From Caulobacter sp. (GTDB taxonomy: Bacteria; Pseudomonadota; Alphaproteobacteria; Caulobacterales; Caulobacteraceae): 34,211 nucleotides of DNA. The notes under the pieces were generated by a model. The model was not told the DNA's origin. It made no database searches and saw nothing but the letters and a program-made list of their open reading frames with translations. Position numbers and translations under genes: made by a program. Below, in pieces: positions 10,210 through 19,606 of the stretch. Numbering within the stretch: position 1 is the first letter of the stretch; the number at the start of each line of letters is the position of its first letter. The DNA is taken from assembly GCA_028291055.1 (NCBI GenBank), contig JAQGIP010000138.1:1-34211 (forward strand). The letters are read 5' to 3'.

Positions 10210-10262
10210 GGTCTTCTCCAAACGGTGGGTGGGCCCGCGACCATAGCGCGGGGCCGGACAGC

Positions 10263-10288
10263 AAAAAGGCCGGGATCGCTCCCGGCCT
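10263..10288 (-). terminator. Rho-independent terminator of trxA
   Basis: Read on the minus strand, a perfect 9-bp GC-rich stem (arms 10280-10288 and 10267-10275) with a GCGA loop is followed by a run of T (bases 10267-10263). It lies about 25 bases after the trxA stop and ends the addB-addA-trxA region. Confidence 0.85.
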
Positions 10289-10314
10289 CTCGCATTGGAT
10301 CAGGGCGTAGGGAC

Positions 10315-10656
10315 CTAGGCCGCCTGGACGCCGGCTTCCGCCAGCCATTCCAGGATCTTGGCCTTGGGCATGGCGCCCACCTTCATCGACGCCATCTGGC
10401 CGCCACGGAACAGCATCATGGTCGGGATGCCGCGCACGCCGTAGCGCGAGGGGGTGAGCGGGCTTTCCTCGATGTTCAGCTTGGCCACCGTCACCTGGTC
10501 GGCCAGCTCCTCGGATATCTGCTCCAGGGCCGGGGCGATCTGCTTGCACGGGCCGCACCACTCGGCCCAGAAGTCGACCAGCACGGGCTTGTCCGCCTGC
10601 AGGATGTCCTTCTCGAAGGACTCGTCGCTCACCTTGATGGTGCTCATCGTCGTCAT
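10315..10656 (-). CDS. trxA: Thioredoxin
   Basis: Small cytoplasmic disulfide reductase. 113 residues. The active site 'FWAEWCGPCKQI' (Cys34, Cys37) and the cis-proline segment 'GVRGIPTMMLF' are intact, and the spacing is that of classical Trx. Two ATG codons lie close together (10656 and 10647); GGAG stands just before the first. Downstream of addA by 77 bases and ended by its own terminator. An addA-trxA order is common in Caulobacter relatives. Confidence 0.95.
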   Translation of the reverse strand: MTTMSTIKVSDESFEKDILQADKPVLVDFWAEWCGPCKQIAPALEQISEELADQVTVAKLNIEESPLTPSRYGVRGIPTMMLFRGGQMASMKVGAMPKAKILEWLAEAGVQAA

Positions 10657-10733
10657 TGCTCCAAAGCCGCGGCGCGCACCAGCGCGCCCACTCGCTCACT
10701 CAGCGCCCCATCTAGGCACAGGGTTGCGCGACA

Positions 10734-13700
10734 TCAACGGCCCAAGGCGATTCGCGCCAGGGCATCGTCCATCATGTTTTCTGGAACCGGCATCAGTTTC
10801 GGCCCGTCGGTCCACACCAGGGCGGCCTCGACGGGGCGGTCCGGGAACACTTCGCTGAGCACGGCGCGATAGATGGCCAGCTGGGCGATATAGGCGAAGT
10901 CGGCGTCCTCGATGCGCGAGGGCGCGGGGCGGTTGGTCTTGAAGTCCACCACCAGCACGCGCGACGGCGTCACCACGATGCGGTCCATCCGCCCCGAGGC
11001 CGACAGGCCGGGCGGCAGGCGCTTGGCCCCGCCGGCCAGGGCCACCTCGGCCCGCGAGCCCGGCCCGAAGACGGCGGCGAAGCGCGCATCGGTCAGCACG
11101 CCCAGCGCGGCAGAGACCATTTCGGCCCGTTGTTCGGGGCTCAGGCCCGGCTCATAGGCCAGCAGCCGCTCGGCGGCGGCGGCGCGCGCCGGTTCGTCCA
11201 CATCGGGCAACAGCTGCAGCAGCCGGTGGATCAGTTCGCCCCGCCGGAAGCGGCCCAGGCCGCCCACGGCGGCCAGGGGCGAGGGCGCGGGGCCCTTCTC
11301 GCCCTCCGCCAAGGTCGAGGGCGAGGCGTAGCGGGCTGCGGCGGGCTCGGCAGGGGCCGCACGGCCCATCCAGTCCGGCAGGGTGACGGCGGGGGGTCCC
11401 AGCGCCTCCGCGCCCCGGGGCAGGCGTTCGGGATCGGGGCCATAGCGGGTGAAGCTCAGGTCGCCCTGCGCCACCGTGCGCACATGCGGGGCGACGCCGG
11501 CATGCTCGAAGGCGTCGCGGGCGGCGCCGTACCAGTCGCGGACATTCTCGATCTTGGTCGTCGCCGACACCCGCCCGCACAGCACCAGCCGGTCGCGGGC
11601 CCGGGTCAGGGCCACGTAGAACAGCCGCAGGCCCTCTTCCTGGGCCTTCACCGTGCGCTGCTCGCGCGCCCGCTTGGACGCCGCGCAGTCGGCGCCCGCC
11701 TTGGAGCACCACAGGAAGCCGCCCGTATCGGTGCGCAGCAGCGGCCCGCCGCGCGGCGCGGCGGCCAGCGCCATCTCGGGCAGGAAGACGATGGGCGCCT
11801 CCAGGCCCTTGGAGCCGTGGGCGGTCATCACCCGGACCTCTCCGCGCGCCTCCTCCATCTCGCGCTTGACGGTGATGTCGAGGGCGGCCAGGGCGGCCGT
11901 CAGGCTCTCCAGGTCGTGGGCGCCGCGCTGCTCGGCGGCCAGGGCCTGGGCCAGGAATTCGTCCAGCACATCGCCGGCTTCGGGGCCAAGCCGGGTGACG
12001 AAGCGCGCGCGCATGGAGCGCCCGTTGGCGGCCATGATCCCCAGCGCGCGGCTGAAGAATTCGAAGGGGCGGCAGCGGCGCGAGGCGTTCACCATGCCCT
12101 CCAGGAAGTCCGCCGCCGCGCGCCAGGAGGGCTTCTCGCCCGCCCGCGTCCGCAGCTTCTCCCACAGGGGCGTCTGCTTGCGCCCGAAGGCCAGAGCATA
12201 GACGTCGTCGTCGAGCAGATCGCAGAAGGGGCTTTTCAGCAGGGCGGCCAGGGTCAGGTCGTCGTGCGGGAACAGGCAGAAGCGCGCCAGGGCCAGCAGG
12301 TCGTCGAAGGCGATGTGTTCCGACAGCGCCAGCCGGTCGGCGCCGGCCACCGGCAGGTCGCGCCGCTTCAGCGCCCGCAGGATTTCCTCAAACAGCGCGC
12401 CGCGCCGCCGCACCAGGATCAGCGCGTCGCCGAACCGGGCCGGCCGCCAGCGCCGCTCGTCCTTGTCGAACACCGCGTCGCCGCGCGCGACCAGGTCCTC
12501 GATCTCCAGCGCGATGCGGTTGGCGAGCACGCGGTTGGCGCCCTCCGCCGTCTCCACGTCCACCGGATCGTCCCAGGCCTCGCGCTTGGCCTCGGTGGGT
12601 TCCTGGTCGAGGGGCCACAGGTCGACGCAGCCGTGGTGGTCCGCGCGGGCCGCATCGTGGCGCACCTTGTCCTGGCCGCGCGGAGGCGGCACCGCCATCT
12701 CGGTCTCGGGGGTGGAGAAGACGGTGTCCACGAAGCCCAGCACCTGGACCGTCGAGCGGAACGACGCGATCAGCGGCACCGCCTCGGCGGGCCGATCGGC
12801 GGCGCGGATCAGCAGGATGTAGCGGTCCGTCTGGATCGACAGCAGGGCCGGGTCGGCGCCCTGGAAGGAATAGATCGACTGCTTCTCGTCGCCGACCACG
12901 AACAGGGTGCGTTCGACCGCGTCGCGGCGGGGCACGCCTTCGCCCGTGAAGAACTCGCCGGTGAGCGCGTTGAGGATGGCCCACTGCTCGGGCGCGGTAT
13001 CCTGGGCCTCGTCCAGCAGGATGTGGTCGATGCCGCCGTCCAGCTTGTAGAGCACCCAGGCGGCGGCGGCCTCGCGGGTCAGCAGCTGTTGGGCGCGGGC
13101 GATCAGGTCGGCGAAGTCCAGCACCGCGCGGCGGTCCTTCTCCGCCGCGTAGCAGGCGATGTAGGCGCCGGCCAGGCGCAGGACCCGGGCGGTATCCTCC
13201 CACACCCGCGCCGCGCGGACCTGTTCGCGGGCCGCTTCCAGCCGCTCCTGCTCGGCCAGCAGCTGCTCGCGCAGGGCGTCGTGGGCTTTGAGGCCGCTTG
13301 TCTTGGCGACCCAGGTGGCGGGCGTGCCTTCGCCGCCGGCGGTGAACAGGCAGGCCAGGGCCTGGTCCAGCAAGGCCTGCGGATCGGCGGAAAGCGCGAT
13401 CATCCGCGCGCCGTTCTTCTGGTCGGTGGCCGTGCCGCCGCCCAAGGCCTCGCCGCAGCGTTTCCAGAAGCCCCGGTCCAGCCGCCCCATGGCCTCGCGG
13501 GCCAGCTGGTCGGCGTCGGCGTCGCCCTCGGGCAGGTTGCAGACCCGGCGCACGTCGGCGATGGCGCCGTCCAGGCCGCCGCTCTCTTCGATGTAGCGTT
13601 CCAGCGCCCCGCGCTGGGCCTCGAAGGCGGCGAACATCGACTGGAAGCCGCCGAAGTCGAGCGCGACCGACATCCGCGCATAGGCCTCGGCCACCGGATG

Positions 13701-14228
13701 GTCGGTGAGACGGGCCACCATGGCCACCTGCCTGCGCGCCGCCTCGACGATGGCGGCGGCGGCGGAGTCGTCCATCACCTCGAAGGCGGGCGAGACCCCG
13801 GCCTCCAGCGGAAAGCGCCGCAGCAGCTTTTCGCAGAAGGCGTGGATGGTCTGGATCTTCAGGCCGCCGGGGGTTTCCAGAGCGAGGGTGAAGAGCTCGC
13901 GCGCCCGTGACAGCTGTCTGGCCGTGAAGTGGGCCGGGTCAGAGCCGTCGAGGTCCGCGAGCGCGCCGCGCAGCCGGGCATCATCCCAGACCGACCAGTC
14001 GCCGAGGCGGGCGAACAGGCGCCGCTGCATCTCGGCGGCGGCGGCCTTGGTGTAGGTGACGCAGAGGATGGCCGAAGGCTGGGCGCCGGCCAGCAGCAGG
14101 CGCGCCACCCGGTCGATCAGGGTCTTGGTCTTGCCGGTGCCGGCGTTGGCGGTGACGAAGGCGTTCAGCGTCGGGTCGGCCGCCGTGCGCTGGGCCAGGT
14201 CGGCGGGGTTGAGCAGGGTCGGCGTCAT
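10734..14228 (-). CDS. addA: AddA, helicase-nuclease subunit for double-strand break repair
   Basis: UvrD-like superfamily 1 helicase with a C-terminal nuclease; with AddB it resects DNA ends for RecA loading. 1164 residues, normal for the alphaproteobacterial form. Walker A is 'ANAGTGKTKTL' (about 28-37). Other motifs are 'VTYTKAAAAEM' (Ia), 'HILLDEAQDTAPEQW' (Walker B), 'VVGDEKQSIYSFQGAD' (III), 'VMTAHGSKGLEAPIVFL' (V) and 'FYVALTRARDRLVL' (VI). The RecB-type nuclease lies near the end: 'GRMDRIVV' and 'VLVVDFKTNR', with the catalytic D and K. The ATG overlaps the addB stop by four bases, so synthesis is coupled. Confidence 0.96.
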   Translation of the reverse strand: MTPTLLNPADLAQRTAADPTLNAFVTANAGTGKTKTLIDRVARLLLAGAQPSAILCVTYTKAAAAEMQRRLFARLGDWSVWDDARLRGALADLDGSDPAHFTARQLSRARELFTLALETPGGLKIQTIHAFCEKLLRRFPLEAGVSPAFEVMDDSAAAAIVEAARRQVAMVARLTDHPVAEAYARMSVALDFGGFQSMFAAFEAQRGALERYIEESGGLDGAIADVRRVCNLPEGDADADQLAREAMGRLDRGFWKRCGEALGGGTATDQKNGARMIALSADPQALLDQALACLFTAGGEGTPATWVAKTSGLKAHDALREQLLAEQERLEAAREQVRAARVWEDTARVLRLAGAYIACYAAEKDRRAVLDFADLIARAQQLLTREAAAAWVLYKLDGGIDHILLDEAQDTAPEQWAILNALTGEFFTGEGVPRRDAVERTLFVVGDEKQSIYSFQGADPALLSIQTDRYILLIRAADRPAEAVPLIASFRSTVQVLGFVDTVFSTPETEMAVPPPRGQDKVRHDAARADHHGCVDLWPLDQEPTEAKREAWDDPVDVETAEGANRVLANRIALEIEDLVARGDAVFDKDERRWRPARFGDALILVRRRGALFEEILRALKRRDLPVAGADRLALSEHIAFDDLLALARFCLFPHDDLTLAALLKSPFCDLLDDDVYALAFGRKQTPLWEKLRTRAGEKPSWRAAADFLEGMVNASRRCRPFEFFSRALGIMAANGRSMRARFVTRLGPEAGDVLDEFLAQALAAEQRGAHDLESLTAALAALDITVKREMEEARGEVRVMTAHGSKGLEAPIVFLPEMALAAAPRGGPLLRTDTGGFLWCSKAGADCAASKRAREQRTVKAQEEGLRLFYVALTRARDRLVLCGRVSATTKIENVRDWYGAARDAFEHAGVAPHVRTVAQGDLSFTRYGPDPERLPRGAEALGPPAVTLPDWMGRAAPAEPAAARYASPSTLAEGEKGPAPSPLAAVGGLGRFRRGELIHRLLQLLPDVDEPARAAAAERLLAYEPGLSPEQRAEMVSAALGVLTDARFAAVFGPGSRAEVALAGGAKRLPPGLSASGRMDRIVVTPSRVLVVDFKTNRPAPSRIEDADFAYIAQLAIYRAVLSEVFPDRPVEAALVWTDGPKLMPVPENMMDDALARIALGR

Positions 14229-17200
14229 TCGCTCTCCCCCTCATCGCCGCTGGTGGTCCATTCGAACACCCGCGCCAGGTGGCCGTAGTCGCCGGCGTAG
14301 TCCTTCACATACTGGGGCGCGGTGCGCGACACGTAAGCGGTGGCCGGGTCGTCGAAGCGTTCGACCAGCTGTTTCGCCCCCCACAGCGCGCGCTCGGTCT
14401 TCTCCAGGCTGTCGGGGCCGGCCTCGGCCCGGGTCTCGACCTTGCCGGCGGGCTTGCGGCCGGTGATTTCCAGATAGGTCAGGTCGCCCGGCGTGGTGGG
14501 CGGCGCTTCCTTGAAGCCGCCGTGCATCAGGATGGCGGCGGTCAGGGTCAGCTGGGGCGAGAAGCCGGCGTCGACCACCTTCTTCGACGGCGCCTTGCCG
14601 GTCTTGTAGTCGAGGATGTGGCCCACCACGCCCAGCTCGCCGTTGGGCGGTGCGATCTCGATGCGGTCGGCCCGGGCGGTCAGGGTGAAGGGGCCGCCGG
14701 GCGCCTCGAAGGTCAAGGTCCCCTCGGCCTCGATGATCAGGCGGCGGCCGTCGGCGCGGCGTTCGCGCTCCAGGTCGGCGACCCAGCGGGCGGCTTCCAC
14801 GGCCAGGGCGGCCTCGCGCGCCAGGGCCGCCTCGGGCATGCCGGCGGCGGCCAGCTCCTCCATGTAGAAGGCTTCGAACAGGGCGGCGGCATTGTCGGGC
14901 ACGGGGCCTGGATGGGCCTCCGACAGCCGCTCGAAGGCGGCGTGGATGGCGGTGCCGCGGGCGCGGGCCTCCACCGGCTCATCAGGGCGCTCCAGCGGAT
15001 AGAGCCGCAGGATGTCGCGGGCCCAGACGGCGTAGGGGTCGCGGGTCAGCGACTCCAGCCGGGTCACCGCCATACGGCGGGGCCGGTCGGCCACCGGGGG
15101 GGTGGGGGCGGGACGTTGGGCGGGGCTGTAGCTGGACGGCGCATCCAGGGCGCGGGCCCAGGCGAGGATATCCTTGCGGTCGGGGATCTTCACGTCCGCG
15201 CCGCGCGCCAGGGTGCGCAACCGCCACAGCCACCGGGATTCCACCGCCGGCGAGCCGTCCCGCCGCTGGCTGTGGACCAGGATCACGTCGGGCGCGCAGG
15301 CGGCCTGGGCGAAGTCGTGGGCGGTCAGGCCGATGCGGCGTTCGGGCGGGGGCAGGCCCAGGCCCGTGCGCATGGTGCGCGACAGGAAGGGATCGACCGG
15401 GGCGGGCCTAGGCCAGACCCCCTCCTCCAGCCCCGCCAGCACCAGCCGGTCGGCGCTGGTCATCCGCGCCTCGATGGCGCCGAGGATGCGCACGCGCGGA
15501 TGCGCCGCGCCGGGCGCGCGCACGCTCTCGCCGCCGATCAGCCGCTCCAGCAGATCGGCGAACCCCTCGGCGGTGGCGGGCGGCAGGGCCTCGCCTTCGC
15601 CGGCCAGGGCCGCCAGCACCCCACCGGTCGCCTCGCCCCCCGCGCCGGCCCAGAGGTCGCCGGTCTCGCCGGCGGTCCCTCGCGCCAGGGTTTCCATCGC
15701 CGCGACCAGGGCCCGGGCGATGTCGGCGGGGGCCGCCGCGTCGTCGGCGGCGAAGGGCGCGCGGGCCAGGGCCAGGGCGGCGTCCAGGCGGCTCATCAGG
15801 TCGGCCGCGTCTTCCAGGACCTTGAGCCGCTCGGGATCGGCGGCGCCGCGCCCGCGTCCGGCCTCGGCGCCCTCGCCCAGCCGGGTCAGCAGGGCCGCAC
15901 GACCCTCGCGCCGGGGCCCGCGCAGGCCGAACTGCTCCAGCGCCGTCGCCGCCGTCTGGAAGGTATCGGGCTCCAGCCCCAGCCGCACATAGGGCGACTT
16001 CAACACGGCCAGAAGCCGCACCGGATCCCACGGGTCCACCGCCAGCCGCGAGACCAGCAATGCCAGCACCGCCGCCGGGAACCCCGACAGGTCACGCCCC
16101 GCCGAGGCGTCGGCCTCAATGCCCCACCGCGCCAGCCGCGCCGATACGCGGCGCGCCAGCACCAGGTCCGGCGTGATCAGAGCCGCCGTGGCGCCCGGCG
16201 CCTCCAGCTTTTCGCGCAGCAGCAGGGCGCAGGCCAGCGCCGCCTCCTCGTCGCCGGCGGTGGTGACCAGGGCCAGGCCCTCGAAGCCGGCGGCGATGGG
16301 GTCGACGCCTTCGCCCGAAGCCTCGGCGCGCAGGATGGCGATCTGCTTCAGCCAGTCGGCGGTGGCTTCCGGCGGACGCAGGGCTTCGTTGATCACGCGG
16401 CGGCGCCAACGGCCTTTCGTGTCGGCGCTGGAGCGCCAGTCGGTGACGGCCTGGCGCTCCACGCCCGCGCGCTCGAGCAGGCGACGCATGGCGCCTTGCG
16501 GATGCTGTTCGCCGACCTGCTCCCAGGCGTCCTGCGCCAGGCCCTCGTCGAGGCCGGGGAGGATGACGGCGCCCAGGGGGGCTTTGGCGATGGCGATGAG
16601 CAGGTCTGCGGTGGACTTGGCGGTGCCGGTGGAGCCGGCGGCGACCAGGACGCCGGCGGGCGGGCGTTCGGTCCATTGTTCGGTCAGGGCGCGCAGCAGC
16701 TTCACCCGGCGCTCGGCGACGTCGATGAGGCCCAGTTCCGCCAGGCGGGCGGGCCAGTCGCGCAGGACGCGGCGCAGGGTGTCGGCGGAGATCTGCCAGT
16801 GGGTGGCGAGGTCGCCGGTGACCAGGCCGGCGACGCGTTCGTGGGCTATTTCGAGGTTGATTTCTTCGATCTGGAGGCTGTCGAGGAAGGCGGCGAGGGC
16901 GTCGGCCATGTCCAGAATGGCCGTCACAGGGGGTGATCCGGACATCTGGGCGGCGGTCAGGCGGGCCAGTTCGAAGCGGCGCCGCCACGGGGTGATGGCG
17001 GGGGGCAGGTCGAGGGACAGGTCGCCGGGCTCGAAGGGCGGCTCGCCCTCGTCAAGATCGCCCAGGGGGCGGATCTGGGGCAGCAGCAGGGCGCGGCCGG
17101 GGGCCAGGCGCAGGAAGGCTTCGGCCAGGGTGCGCCCGCCCCGGCGGGTGGGGGTCAGAACGATGGCGTCGGACAGGGCCTCAGGACCCTGGCCCTCGAA

Positions 17201-17311
17201 ATGGGCGAGCAGGCCGGCGGCCAGGTCCTCGGCGAAGGGCCGATGGGCGGGGATGGTGAACCAGCGCGGACCGGGCTCGGCGGAGGAGGGCCGCGTGAAG
17301 GGCGAGGTCAC
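14225..17311 (-). CDS. addB: AddB, second nuclease subunit of the AddAB complex
   Basis: Partner of AddA in end resection. The chosen GTG at 17311 overlaps the preceding stop (GTGA) and gives 1028 residues. The open frame runs back to 17365, but that part reads through the upstream gene in another frame. The N-terminal helicase-like region is degenerate, as expected for AddB; the C-terminal RecB-like nuclease shows 'ARADRIEI' and 'GHILDYKTGKAP'. I see no four-cysteine iron-sulfur cluster of the Bacillus AddB kind, in line with the double-strand break repair AddB of alphaproteobacteria. Co-transcribed with murU above and addA below. Confidence 0.93.
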   Translation of the reverse strand: MTSPFTRPSSAEPGPRWFTIPAHRPFAEDLAAGLLAHFEGQGPEALSDAIVLTPTRRGGRTLAEAFLRLAPGRALLLPQIRPLGDLDEGEPPFEPGDLSLDLPPAITPWRRRFELARLTAAQMSGSPPVTAILDMADALAAFLDSLQIEEINLEIAHERVAGLVTGDLATHWQISADTLRRVLRDWPARLAELGLIDVAERRVKLLRALTEQWTERPPAGVLVAAGSTGTAKSTADLLIAIAKAPLGAVILPGLDEGLAQDAWEQVGEQHPQGAMRRLLERAGVERQAVTDWRSSADTKGRWRRRVINEALRPPEATADWLKQIAILRAEASGEGVDPIAAGFEGLALVTTAGDEEAALACALLLREKLEAPGATAALITPDLVLARRVSARLARWGIEADASAGRDLSGFPAAVLALLVSRLAVDPWDPVRLLAVLKSPYVRLGLEPDTFQTAATALEQFGLRGPRREGRAALLTRLGEGAEAGRGRGAADPERLKVLEDAADLMSRLDAALALARAPFAADDAAAPADIARALVAAMETLARGTAGETGDLWAGAGGEATGGVLAALAGEGEALPPATAEGFADLLERLIGGESVRAPGAAHPRVRILGAIEARMTSADRLVLAGLEEGVWPRPAPVDPFLSRTMRTGLGLPPPERRIGLTAHDFAQAACAPDVILVHSQRRDGSPAVESRWLWRLRTLARGADVKIPDRKDILAWARALDAPSSYSPAQRPAPTPPVADRPRRMAVTRLESLTRDPYAVWARDILRLYPLERPDEPVEARARGTAIHAAFERLSEAHPGPVPDNAAALFEAFYMEELAAAGMPEAALAREAALAVEAARWVADLERERRADGRRLIIEAEGTLTFEAPGGPFTLTARADRIEIAPPNGELGVVGHILDYKTGKAPSKKVVDAGFSPQLTLTAAILMHGGFKEAPPTTPGDLTYLEITGRKPAGKVETRAEAGPDSLEKTERALWGAKQLVERFDDPATAYVSRTAPQYVKDYAGDYGHLARVFEWTTSGDEGESE

Positions 17312-18024
17312 CGCAGCTTCGCCTCGGCCGCGTCGCGGGCGGCGGGGTCGCCCACATGCATCCACTGGCCGGGGGGCGATATGCCGTGGACGCGGCCGGT
17401 CTTGGCCAGGGCCTTCCAGGTCGGCAGCAGGCCGAAGGGGCCCTCGGGGCCGCCGGCGACGATGGCCGGGTCGCAGATATGCACGCCGACGTAGACGAAT
17501 GGCGCCGTTTCACCCGGGTTTTTGAAGCGAACGGCGCCGTTTTCGGCCAGAAATACGTCGCCCGTGTCGTGGAATCCGAGCGATGTGTCGGTGGGCGCCA
17601 GCATCAGACAGACGTCCATGACGTCGGGGTTCCAGGCGGCGGCCACCGCCTCCATGGCCGAGGCGCCGCCCGGCTCGATCCAGACGCTGTCGATGTTGCA
17701 GACCCAGACGGGACCCGCGCCCAGCAGCGGCATGGCGTGCTTGAGGCCGCCGCCGGTCTCCAGCGCCTGGGGCCGTTCGTCGGAGATGACGATGCGCGGC
17801 CAGCGCCGGGCCTTCAGATGCTGTTCCAGCCGGTCGGCGAAGGCGTGGACATTGACCACGCAGGTCTGCACCCCGGCGTGGCCGAGGCGGTCGAGCATAT
17901 GGTCGATGAGCGGACGGCCGCCGACCTCGACCAGGGCTTTCGGGCGGTCATCGGTGAGGGGCCGCATGCGGGTGCCGAGGCCGGCGGCCAGCACCATGGC
18001 GGTCTTGGGCGCGGTCGGGCTCAT
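17308..18024 (-). CDS. murU: N-acetylmuramate-1-phosphate uridylyltransferase (MurU type)
   Basis: Sugar-phosphate nucleotidyltransferase with the N-terminal signature 'AMVLAAGLGTRMRPLT' and Lys29 in 'DRPKALVEVGGRPLIDH'. 238 residues from ATG 18024, normal for MurU. Together with AmgK it turns recycled N-acetylmuramate into UDP-MurNAc, bypassing de novo synthesis. The specific call rests on its overlap (ATGA) with the amgK-like gene; alone it could be another NTP-transferase of this size. A longer frame to 18114 reads through amgK and is rejected; AAGGAGG precedes 18024. Confidence 0.85.
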   Translation of the reverse strand: MSPTAPKTAMVLAAGLGTRMRPLTDDRPKALVEVGGRPLIDHMLDRLGHAGVQTCVVNVHAFADRLEQHLKARRWPRIVISDERPQALETGGGLKHAMPLLGAGPVWVCNIDSVWIEPGGASAMEAVAAAWNPDVMDVCLMLAPTDTSLGFHDTGDVFLAENGAVRFKNPGETAPFVYVGVHICDPAIVAGGPEGPFGLLPTWKALAKTGRVHGISPPGQWMHVGDPAARDAAEAKLR

Positions 18025-19127
18025 GCACGGGCCTCCTTGGGGACGTGGGCCTCGAACCAGGCAGCCAGCCCCTCCATGCCCGGCGAGGCCAGGCAGGCGT
18101 CGAGATAGCGCCACAGGCGCGGCATGAAGACGGCGTAGCGGGGCTTGGCGTCGCGCACGATCAGGCGCGCGAAGATGCCCAGGATGCGCACGATGTTGAG
18201 GGCGCCCAGCGCATTGAAGTCGGCCAGGAACTGGGCCCGGTCGATCTCCGGCCGCGCGGCGAGATAGCGGTCCAGGCAGCGCGCGGCGAGGCCGGCGGAG
18301 ACGTCGCGCCGGGCGTCATGCAGCAGCATGGAGAAGTCCCAGGCCGGGTGGGCGCGCACGGCGTCCTGGAAGTCCAGCAGGCCGACGCGGGCGGGCCCCG
18401 CGCGGTCCGGCAGCCAGATCAGGTTTTCGGCATGATAGTCGCGCAGGCAGAAGACGGCGGCGCCGGCCTCGGCGCGGGCGCGGATCGGCGTCCACAGGCG
18501 GTTCCACTCGGCGATGGCGGAGCCGTCCAGCGCGGCGGCGGGATAGAGCGTGCCGTACCAGTCGGTGAAGATGTCGCTGGCGGATTCCAGGGCCAGGCCG
18601 TCGTAGTCCAGAAGCGGCCAGACCGAGCCGTCATAGTCGAGCACGGCGGGCGCGGCGGCGGCGTGGACCACCAGCAGCACATCGACGGCGGCGTCATAGA
18701 GGGCGGCTTCGTCGGCCCGGCCCTCGGCGATGATGGGGGCATAGACGTCGGGGCCGAGATCCTCGAGCACGGCCAGGCCGTCGGCCGGGTCGGCGGCGAT
18801 CAGCCGGGGGGCAGACAGCCCCTGGGCGCGCAGCCAGCCGGCGCAGGCCACGAAGGCGTCCACCCGGCCGGCGGCCAGGCGGTAGGCGGCGTTGAAGCCG
18901 AGCGCGCGGCGCTCTTCCAGCGTGGCCTGCGGCGGACAGGGCGCGGCCTCCACGCTGGGCGGCTGGTCCATGAAGATCAGGCTGGGGGCGAAGGGCGAAC
19001 CGGGCGCCGGATAGAGCCGCTCATAGGCCCGCGTGGAGGCGTCGCCGGCCAGGGGCTCGCGCCGCGCCTCGCCCAGGCCGTGGGCGGCCAGGAAGCGGGC
19101 CTTGAGCGTTTCGCGGTCGGAATTCAA
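18021..19127 (-). CDS. amgK: Anomeric MurNAc/GlcNAc kinase (AmgK type), aminoglycoside phosphotransferase fold
   Basis: 368 residues with the APH kinase fold. 'PLAGDASTRAYERL' (about 25-38) is the typical N-terminal lobe, 'AVLEDLGPDVY' the hinge, 'CLRDYHAENLIWL' the catalytic loop (here RDYHxxN) and 'VGLLDFQDAV' the metal-binding DFQ segment. AmgK phosphorylates MurNAc at C1 in the recycling path. Overlap with murU and with tsaE matches the usual alphaproteobacterial tsaE-amgK-murU cluster. The start is the ATG at 19127, overlapping the tsaE stop by four bases. Confidence 0.87.
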   Translation of the reverse strand: MNSDRETLKARFLAAHGLGEARREPLAGDASTRAYERLYPAPGSPFAPSLIFMDQPPSVEAAPCPPQATLEERRALGFNAAYRLAAGRVDAFVACAGWLRAQGLSAPRLIAADPADGLAVLEDLGPDVYAPIIAEGRADEAALYDAAVDVLLVVHAAAAPAVLDYDGSVWPLLDYDGLALESASDIFTDWYGTLYPAAALDGSAIAEWNRLWTPIRARAEAGAAVFCLRDYHAENLIWLPDRAGPARVGLLDFQDAVRAHPAWDFSMLLHDARRDVSAGLAARCLDRYLAARPEIDRAQFLADFNALGALNIVRILGIFARLIVRDAKPRYAVFMPRLWRYLDACLASPGMEGLAAWFEAHVPKEARA

Positions 19128-19606
19128 ACGAGCACGTCCTTCAATCTGGCCAGCCAGCCGCCGTGGGGGTTGAGCCGCGCGACGCGGCCCTCAGCCCCGG
19201 CAACCAAGGCGAACCCGATCTCTATATCCAATCTGTCGGGGGGGAGGCGACCTTCCAGCCGCTCAGGCCATTCGATCAGGGCCGCGCCCTCTTCCAACGC
19301 CTCGTCCAGTCCGATTTCATAGGCCTCATTGGGGTCGGACAGGCGGTAGAGGTCGAAGTGGGCGAGGGGGAAGGCGGGGCCCTCATAGCTTTGAACAAGG
19401 GTGAAGGTGGGGCTGGGCACCTCCTCCTGCGGCGTGGTCAGGGCGCGGATCAGGGCGCGCGCCAGGGTCGACTTGCCGGCGCCCAGCGGGCCGGACAGGC
19501 AGACCGCGTCGCCCCGGGCCAGGACGCGCGCGATCGCGGCGCCCAGGCGCGCGGTGGCGGCCTCGTCCTCCAACAACAGGGGCGCGGGGGTGGCGGCGTC
19601 AGGCAA
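19124..19606 (-). CDS. tsaE: tRNA threonylcarbamoyladenosine biosynthesis ATPase TsaE
   Basis: Small P-loop ATPase needed with TsaB and TsaD for the t6A modification of ANN-decoding tRNAs. 160 residues. Walker A is 'SGPLGAGKSTLAR' (about 38-50), followed by 'EVPSPTFTLVQSYEG' and 'LAHFDLYRLSDPNEAYEIGLDE', the family's central signature, and 'ALIEWPERL'. The likely start is TTG at 19606, which overlaps the stop of the upstream acyltransferase by eight bases. Confidence 0.94.
   Translation of the reverse strand: MPDAATPAPLLLEDEAATARLGAAIARVLARGDAVCLSGPLGAGKSTLARALIRALTTPQEEVPSPTFTLVQSYEGPAFPLAHFDLYRLSDPNEAYEIGLDEALEEGAALIEWPERLEGRLPPDRLDIEIGFALVAGAEGRVARLNPHGGWLARLKDVLV

Noticed and set aside
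11130..13910. Plus-strand open frame of 926 codons inside addA
   Set aside because: Antisense to addA; composition dominated by Gly, Gln, His and Arg; no motif.
14279..16936. Plus-strand open frame of 885 codons inside addB
   Set aside because: Antisense to addB with the same artefact composition.
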